DNA of 10,135 bases, taken from the NCBI GenBank assembly GCA_023446675.1, contig JAEXPO010000124.1, forward strand, positions 1 to 10,135. The letters are read 5' to 3'. A model generated the notes under the pieces. The model saw only the letters and a program-made list of their open reading frames with translations, was not told the DNA's origin and ran no database searches. The DNA comes from Bacillota bacterium. GTDB lineage: Bacteria > Bacillota > Clostridia > DSM-8532. Below are positions 6,690-10,135 of this stretch, piece by piece (the first letter of the stretch is position 1; every line of letters starts with the position of its first letter). The position numbers and the translations under genes are program-made.

Positions 6690-8099
6690 TTAATCCAGCG
6701 TAACGCCGAAATAGGCTTTTGCGTTGTTGTAGCTTATATCCCTCACCATGCCGCCAAGAAGCTCCGGATCGTTGGGAACCTCTCCGTTGTCGGCCCATTT
6801 GCCCAGGATATTGCAAAGAATACGGCGGAAGTATTCGTGGCGGGTGTAGGAAATAAAGCTGCGTGAGTCGGTAAGCATACCCACGAAGCGGCCCAGAAGA
6901 CCCAAATTGGCTAAAGCGATCATCTGCTTTTCCATACCGTCCTTTTGATCGTTAAACCACCAGGCCGAGCCCAATTGGATTTTACCCGGAATACCGCCGC
7001 CCTGGAAGCTGCCCATAGTGGTGGCCAGAACTTCGTTGTCGTAGGGGTTCAGGCTGTAAAGAATGGTTTTAGGTACGCTGTCGGTGGTATCCAGTGCGTC
7101 AAAGAACTTAACTAAAGCCTCTGCACAGGGTGGATCGCCAATGGAGTCAAAGCCCGTATCGGGGCCAAGCTTTTTGAACATGCGGCTGCTGTTGTTGCGA
7201 AGAGCAGCAATATGAAGCTGCATGACCCATCCCAAACGGGAATATTCTCTTCCGAAGAAAATAAGGAGCCGGGTTTTATACAAAGTGGCTTCCTGTGCTG
7301 TGGGCGCTTTGCCTGCCAGCGCGTCGGCCAGAATTTTTGAAGCGTCCTCGTCGGTGCCGGGAGCATATACGGAGGAATCAAGTCCGTGGTCGGACAGGCG
7401 GCAGCCGTTTTCATGGAAGAATTCCAGTCTCTGGGCTAATGCCTTCGTCAAATCTCCAAAGGATTTAATTTTTACAGATGCTGCCTTTTCAAGAGCACCA
7501 ATCCACTCTAAAAAGCCGGGCTTGTCGATATTGACAGCCTTGTCCGGGCGGAAGGTAGGCAGAACCTTGGTTTTAAAGCTCTTATCGGCAGCAATAATTT
7601 TGTGGTATTCCAGAGAATCCACAGGATCATCGGTGGTGCACAGGGCTTTCACATTTGAGCGGGCAATAAGGCCCCGGGCAGAAAAGCCATCCTCTTTAAG
7701 CTTGGCATTGCACTTATCCCAGATGATTTCAGCTGTAGCGGGAGAAAGTACTTCGTCAACGTCAAAAAAGCGCTTAAGCTCCAGGTGCGACCAGTGGTAC
7801 AGCGGATTGCCCAAGGCGTAAGGCATGGTAGCGGCCCAGGCCAGAAACTTTTCCTTGTCACTTCCTTCTCCGGTAACGTGCTTCTCCTCTACACCATTTG
7901 AACGCATGGCCCGCCACTTGTAATGATCGCCGCCAAGCCAGACCTCGGTAATATTGCGGTAGCGCTTGTCCTCCGCAATTTCCTTGGGACTTAAATGGCA
8001 GTGATAATCAAAAAGGGGCATATCCTTGGCATAATTGTGATAAAGCGTAACCGCTGTCGGTGTTTCAAGCAGGAAATTTTCATCCATAAAGCCTTTCAT
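6690..8099 (-). CDS. uxaC: Glucuronate (uronate) isomerase UxaC
   Basis: UxaC interconverts D-glucuronate and D-fructuronate, and D-galacturonate and D-tagaturonate. This is the first cytoplasmic step of uronate breakdown towards 2-keto-3-deoxygluconate. The 469-residue product has the usual family length and an amidohydrolase-like fold. The N-terminal motif DYHCHLSP supplies His33 and His35, expected metal ligands. Further family blocks are the WLGGDHYKW region, CTTDDPVDSLEYH, LPTFRPDK, SAWWFNDQKDGM and TDSRSFISYTRHE (about 410-422). The ATG at 8097-8099 is preceded by AAAGGA (8106-8111) with 6 bases of spacing; an in-frame ATG four codons later is less well placed. In a xylan locus its likely substrate is glucuronate freed from glucuronoxylan side chains. 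It is divergent from the AraC gene and convergent with the glycosidase operon. No alpha-glucuronidase or other uronate-pathway gene is in the window. Confidence 0.97.
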   Translation of the reverse strand: MKGFMDENFLLETPTAVTLYHNYAKDMPLFDYHCHLSPKEIAEDKRYRNITEVWLGGDHYKWRAMRSNGVEEKHVTGEGSDKEKFLAWAATMPYALGNPLYHWSHLELKRFFDVDEVLSPATAEIIWDKCNAKLKEDGFSARGLIARSNVKALCTTDDPVDSLEYHKIIAADKSFKTKVLPTFRPDKAVNIDKPGFLEWIGALEKAASVKIKSFGDLTKALAQRLEFFHENGCRLSDHGLDSSVYAPGTDEDASKILADALAGKAPTAQEATLYKTRLLIFFGREYSRLGWVMQLHIAALRNNSSRMFKKLGPDTGFDSIGDPPCAEALVKFFDALDTTDSVPKTILYSLNPYDNEVLATTMGSFQGGGIPGKIQLGSAWWFNDQKDGMEKQMIALANLGLLGRFVGMLTDSRSFISYTRHEYFRRILCNILGKWADNGEVPNDPELLGGMVRDISYNNAKAYFGVTLD

Positions 8100-8177
8100 A
8101 CAAATTCCTTTCCAAAACCGGGGTTATAAGCTGGGGATTTTTACTTAACATGTACCCCTGCCCGGCTTTATATCCAT

Positions 8178-8207
8178 TTGTTCTTTTAGCTCTAAGCCCA
8201 TTATAAT
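8178..8207 (+). promoter_or_regulatory. Candidate sigma-A promoter for the AraC gene
   Basis: TTGTTC (8178-8183), an 18-base spacer, and a consensus TATAAT (8202-8207). Transcription would start near 8214 and leave a leader of about 60 bases before the ATG at 8276. The -10 element sits in the perfect palindrome CATTATAATG (8199-8208), so a -10 also exists on the other strand. Confidence 0.5.
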
Positions 8208-8226
8208 GTGTTAAATTGCATGTCGC
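8200..8226 (-). promoter_or_regulatory. uxaC: Candidate weak promoter for uxaC
   Basis: On the minus strand TATAAT (bases 8205-8200) is preceded at 15 bases by GCGACA (8226-8221). The -35 match is partial and the spacer is short, as expected of a promoter that needs an activator. It overlaps the AraC-gene promoter candidate almost exactly. A start here would give uxaC a leader of nearly 100 bases. Confidence 0.3.
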
Positions 8227-8261
8227 TTTGTTTTTATTGCTTGTTTTATTGCAAAAATTGC
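8211..8261. promoter_or_regulatory. Candidate AraC operator: spaced ATTGC repeats
   Basis: ATTGC occurs four times on the plus strand, at 8215-8219, 8236-8240, 8248-8252 and 8257-8261. The offsets are 21, 12 and 9 bases, close to whole helical turns. The middle two copies extend to TTTTATTGC (8232-8240 and 8244-8252). The last is part of the imperfect inverted repeat GCAAAAATTGC (8251-8261). AraC-family proteins usually bind direct repeats spaced about two turns apart, so this is a reasonable binding array for control of uxaC and of the regulator itself. This is an inference from pattern only. Confidence 0.4.
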
Positions 8262-8275
8262 TTTAAAATAGAGGT

Positions 8276-9133
8276 ATGAAACAGCAAAAGCAGACTTTTA
8301 ATCCAAGACAATATATGTTGAGGGAGGATTTTGAGCTCTTCCATAACAAAGATGATGCTCTTTTAGGAGTAGAATTTCATGATCATCATTTTTACGAGGC
8401 GTTTTTTTACATCTCCGGGAAAGTCACCTATGTTATAGAAGGCAAATCCTATAAGTTAAGGCCAGGAGACATTATTCTTATTAATAACCGGGAAATCCAC
8501 CGCACCGTAGTGGAGCTGGGGTCGGTTTATGAAAGGGTGGTGCTCTGGATAGATCCGGGCTATATCAGCCGTTTAAGCCGGGAAAATGAGGACTTGGCCA
8601 CCTGCTTTACCTCGTCGGCCATAAAGAAGTATAATCTTTTGCGGCCTAAAAGCGATATGCTCATCCAAATTAAAAATACCATTAACCGCCTGGAAAAGAC
8701 TCTTAACAGTAAGGGCTTCGGCAACTCCATTTTAACGGAGAGCTATCTTGCGGAGCTGTTGGTTTATATGAATCGGGCCTACCAGGATACACGGGATGAG
8801 GAAATCGAGATTGATATTGAGTACAATCCAAAAATCAGCGAGGTTATCCGCTACATTAACGCCAATCTGGATCAGAGCCTTACCCTGGAGGAGCTTTCAG
8901 CCCGTTTCTATATCAGCAAATACCATCTTTTAAGAGAATTTAAGCGAAGCACCGGCTATACCATTCACCGGTTTATTCATAAAAAGCGGATGATACTTGC
9001 CAGAGAGCTTCTTGCGGAAAAGATGAAGGTTACGGAAACCTGTATCCAATGCGGTTTCGGGGATTATGCCAACTTTATAAGAGCCTTTAAAAAGGAATAT
9101 GGGGTTTCACCCAAGAAATTTATACAGGAGTAA
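8276..9133 (+). CDS. AraC-family transcriptional regulator with cupin sensor domain
   Basis: A 285-residue regulator. The N-terminal cupin/AraC-binding domain (about 34-90) has HDHHFYE, GKVTYVIEG and LRPGDIILIN, the typical sugar-sensing pocket fold. The C-terminal AraC/XylS DNA-binding domain (about 184-285) has two helix-turn-helix units near 203-224 (TLEELSARFYISKYHLLREF) and 251-273, with the family signature GFGDYANFIRAFKKEYGVSP. It is divergent from uxaC and probably senses a uronate or xylan-derived sugar, but the ligand cannot be read from sequence. The start is unusual: GAGGT (8271-8275) touches the ATG with no spacer, and an in-frame stop (TAA, 8264-8266) rules out a longer protein. 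The next in-frame ATG (8315) has no ribosome binding site. The gene is less GC-rich than the glycosidase genes. Confidence 0.93.
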   Translation: MKQQKQTFNPRQYMLREDFELFHNKDDALLGVEFHDHHFYEAFFYISGKVTYVIEGKSYKLRPGDIILINNREIHRTVVELGSVYERVVLWIDPGYISRLSRENEDLATCFTSSAIKKYNLLRPKSDMLIQIKNTINRLEKTLNSKGFGNSILTESYLAELLVYMNRAYQDTRDEEIEIDIEYNPKISEVIRYINANLDQSLTLEELSARFYISKYHLLREFKRSTGYTIHRFIHKKRMILARELLAEKMKVTETCIQCGFGDYANFIRAFKKEYGVSPKKFIQE

Positions 9134-9136
9134 AGC

Positions 9137-9199
9137 ACCGTTTTCAAGGGAGTGTCCAGGCTAATCAGCTGACGGATGAGGTGCTGCCCTTCGGTTTTT
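9137..9199 (+). terminator. Possible imperfect terminator after the AraC gene
   Basis: ACCG (9137-9140) and AAGGG (9146-9150) can pair with CCCTTCGGT (9187-9195) if TTTTC bulges out, and the stem is followed by a run of five T (9195-9199). A small CAGC/GCTG stem fits inside the loop. A competing pairing, AGCACC (9134-9139) with GGTGCT (9180-9185), also exists. The structure is imperfect and could be chance. The rest of the 106-base gap holds a weak promoter candidate (TTCGGT 9190-9195, 17 bases, TATAGA 9213-9218) for the next gene. Confidence 0.3.
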
Positions 9200-9239
9200 C
9201 CAAATAAGGTTGTATAGATATTTTTCAAGCGGAGGGCCT

Positions 9240-10135
9240 ATGAAAAAGGGTATTGCTTTTGTGATAACAGCACTTATTCTATCTTTGATTTTGACAACAC
9301 CAAGCTATGCGTTGTCAGATTCGCAGTCGCATTCAATACAAAGCTTGTTGGATGATGCCTGCCGTATATCAGGTGTGCCGGGGATGTCAATTTCAATACT
9401 TACCGAAGGGGAAGAGCTCTACTTTTCTTCCGGGTACGCAGATCGAAAAAAGGGACTAAAGGCAAGCGAAAATACACTGTATGAGCTTGCTTCGGTCAGT
9501 AAAGCTTTTACCGGCATGGGTATATTGCTTATGGAAGAGCAAGGACTGCTGTCAATGGCTGACCCCATCCAAAAGTATTTGCCCTGGTTTACGCTAAAGT
9601 ATCGGGGGAAACCCATTGATATGCAAGAGATGACACTCAATAACTTTTTACATCACACCAGCGGCTTAACAAACCTCAGTCACAGTCAAAACATACCCCA
9701 GGGCAATACGCCGGATATGCTGCAAAAAACCGTAGAAATGCTTGTAGATGCCGAGTTGTCATTCTATCCCGGTAAGAAGTATGATTACGGAACTGTTAAT
9801 TATGATGTCTTGGGGCTGGTCATTGAGGCTGTGTCGGGGCAGAGCTATGAAGATTACATGAACAAAGAGGTGCTTCAGCCGCTGGGGCTGCACCGGACAT
9901 ATGTCTATAAAAAAGATGCTCAGGCTACAGGTCAATTGGCACAGGGCTACCGCTCGTCCTTCTTTATGACGATTCCCTATGACGCACCGGATTTTGCCGG
10001 GAATAAACCTGCGGGCTATATCCTATCCTGCGCTAAAGATATGGCGCGTTGGATGGGTATACAGATGGGAATCGTTCAGGATATACCCGAAATATTCCGT
10101 AAGGTTGTTGACTTATCCCATGAGGGAGATAGGTC
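9240..10135 (+). CDS. Secreted serine hydrolase, beta-lactamase/PBP-like, 3' end cut by window
   Basis: The first 298 residues of a protein of the beta-lactamase (class C)/penicillin-binding-protein superfamily, Pfam PF00144 type; the frame runs open off the window end. It starts at ATG 9240 with GGAGG (9231-9235) 4 bases upstream. Residues 1-24 form a signal peptide: MKK, a hydrophobic core, and a likely cut after SYA, so it acts outside the membrane. The SxxK motif SVSK carries the nucleophile Ser85 and Lys88. HHTSGL is the usual family block. The second motif reads YGT (Tyr183-Gly184-Thr185) in YGTVNYDVLG, where most relatives have YxN. The third motif (KTG/HxG) would lie beyond the window. 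Possible roles are D-Ala peptidase, esterase or other cell-wall hydrolase; sequence alone does not decide. It follows the AraC gene by 106 bases and has no evident xylan role. Confidence 0.9.
   Translation, partial: MKKGIAFVITALILSLILTTPSYALSDSQSHSIQSLLDDACRISGVPGMSISILTEGEELYFSSGYADRKKGLKASENTLYELASVSKAFTGMGILLMEEQGLLSMADPIQKYLPWFTLKYRGKPIDMQEMTLNNFLHHTSGLTNLSHSQNIPQGNTPDMLQKTVEMLVDAELSFYPGKKYDYGTVNYDVLGLVIEAVSGQSYEDYMNKEVLQPLGLHRTYVYKKDAQATGQLAQGYRSSFFMTIPYDAPDFAGNKPAGYILSCAKDMARWMGIQMGIVQDIPEIFRKVVDLSHEGDR

Noticed and set aside
7222..7821. Plus-strand open frame of 199 codons opposite uxaC
   Set aside because: It lies opposite conserved UxaC sequence. The translation is low-information and serine-rich, as is typical of a shadow frame.
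8100..8275. Catabolite-repression (CcpA cre) site in the divergent region
   Set aside because: No stretch close to the cre consensus was found by eye. TGTCGCTTTG near 8221 matches too poorly.
9133..9207. Short open stretch of 24 codons ending in TAA between the AraC gene and the serine hydrolase
   Set aside because: It has no start codon or ribosome binding site and resembles nothing known to me. The length is unremarkable by chance.

Overview
The window is a hemicellulose (xylan) utilisation locus. It probably comes from an anaerobic, gut- or compost-type Clostridia or related Bacillota bacterium. The organism call is an inference from protein resemblance, strong AGGAGG-type ribosome binding sites, and the pairing of GH52 and GH39 beta-xylosidases, which is mostly a Firmicutes trait. 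No rRNA, tRNA, CRISPR array, insertion sequence or phage gene was seen.

Layout: (1) Positions 1-6466, plus strand, hold four tightly packed genes for glycan-degrading enzymes. They are a GH52 beta-xylosidase (5' end cut by the window), a GH39 beta-xylosidase, a DUF2961/GH172-family enzyme, and a GH43 beta-xylosidase/arabinofuranosidase with a C-terminal beta-sandwich domain. The first three genes overlap by 4 and 7 bases, so they are very likely co-transcribed and translationally coupled. The GH43 gene follows after an odd purine-rich spacer of about 200 bases. (2) A second repetitive, stop-codon-rich spacer (6467-6620) and a perfect 13-bp hairpin terminator (6622-6655) close this unit and also serve the convergent gene. 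(3) uxaC, encoding glucuronate/galacturonate isomerase, lies on the minus strand (6690-8099). (4) A 176-bp divergent control region holds overlapping promoter candidates and spaced ATTGC repeats. (5) An AraC-family regulator with a cupin sensor domain (8276-9133, plus strand) is divergent from uxaC. (6) A secreted beta-lactamase-fold serine hydrolase (9240 to the end, cut by the window) follows and has no obvious xylan link.

How the genes fit together: none of the complete glycosidases shows a signal peptide; the GH52 N-terminus lies outside the window, but the GH52 family is usually cytoplasmic. The set therefore looks like the cytoplasmic stage of xylan use, in which imported xylo-oligosaccharides are cut to xylose and arabinose by enzymes with different catalytic mechanisms. 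Glucuronate freed from glucuronoxylan side chains would be isomerised by UxaC to fructuronate. The expected transporter, endoxylanase and alpha-glucuronidase are not here and may lie upstream of position 1. The AraC protein is best placed to control uxaC and itself; control of the xylosidase operon is also possible.

The least explained items are the role of a GH172 enzyme inside a xylosidase operon, the two low-complexity repeat spacers, and the start region of the AraC gene, where the Shine-Dalgarno-like sequence touches the start codon.
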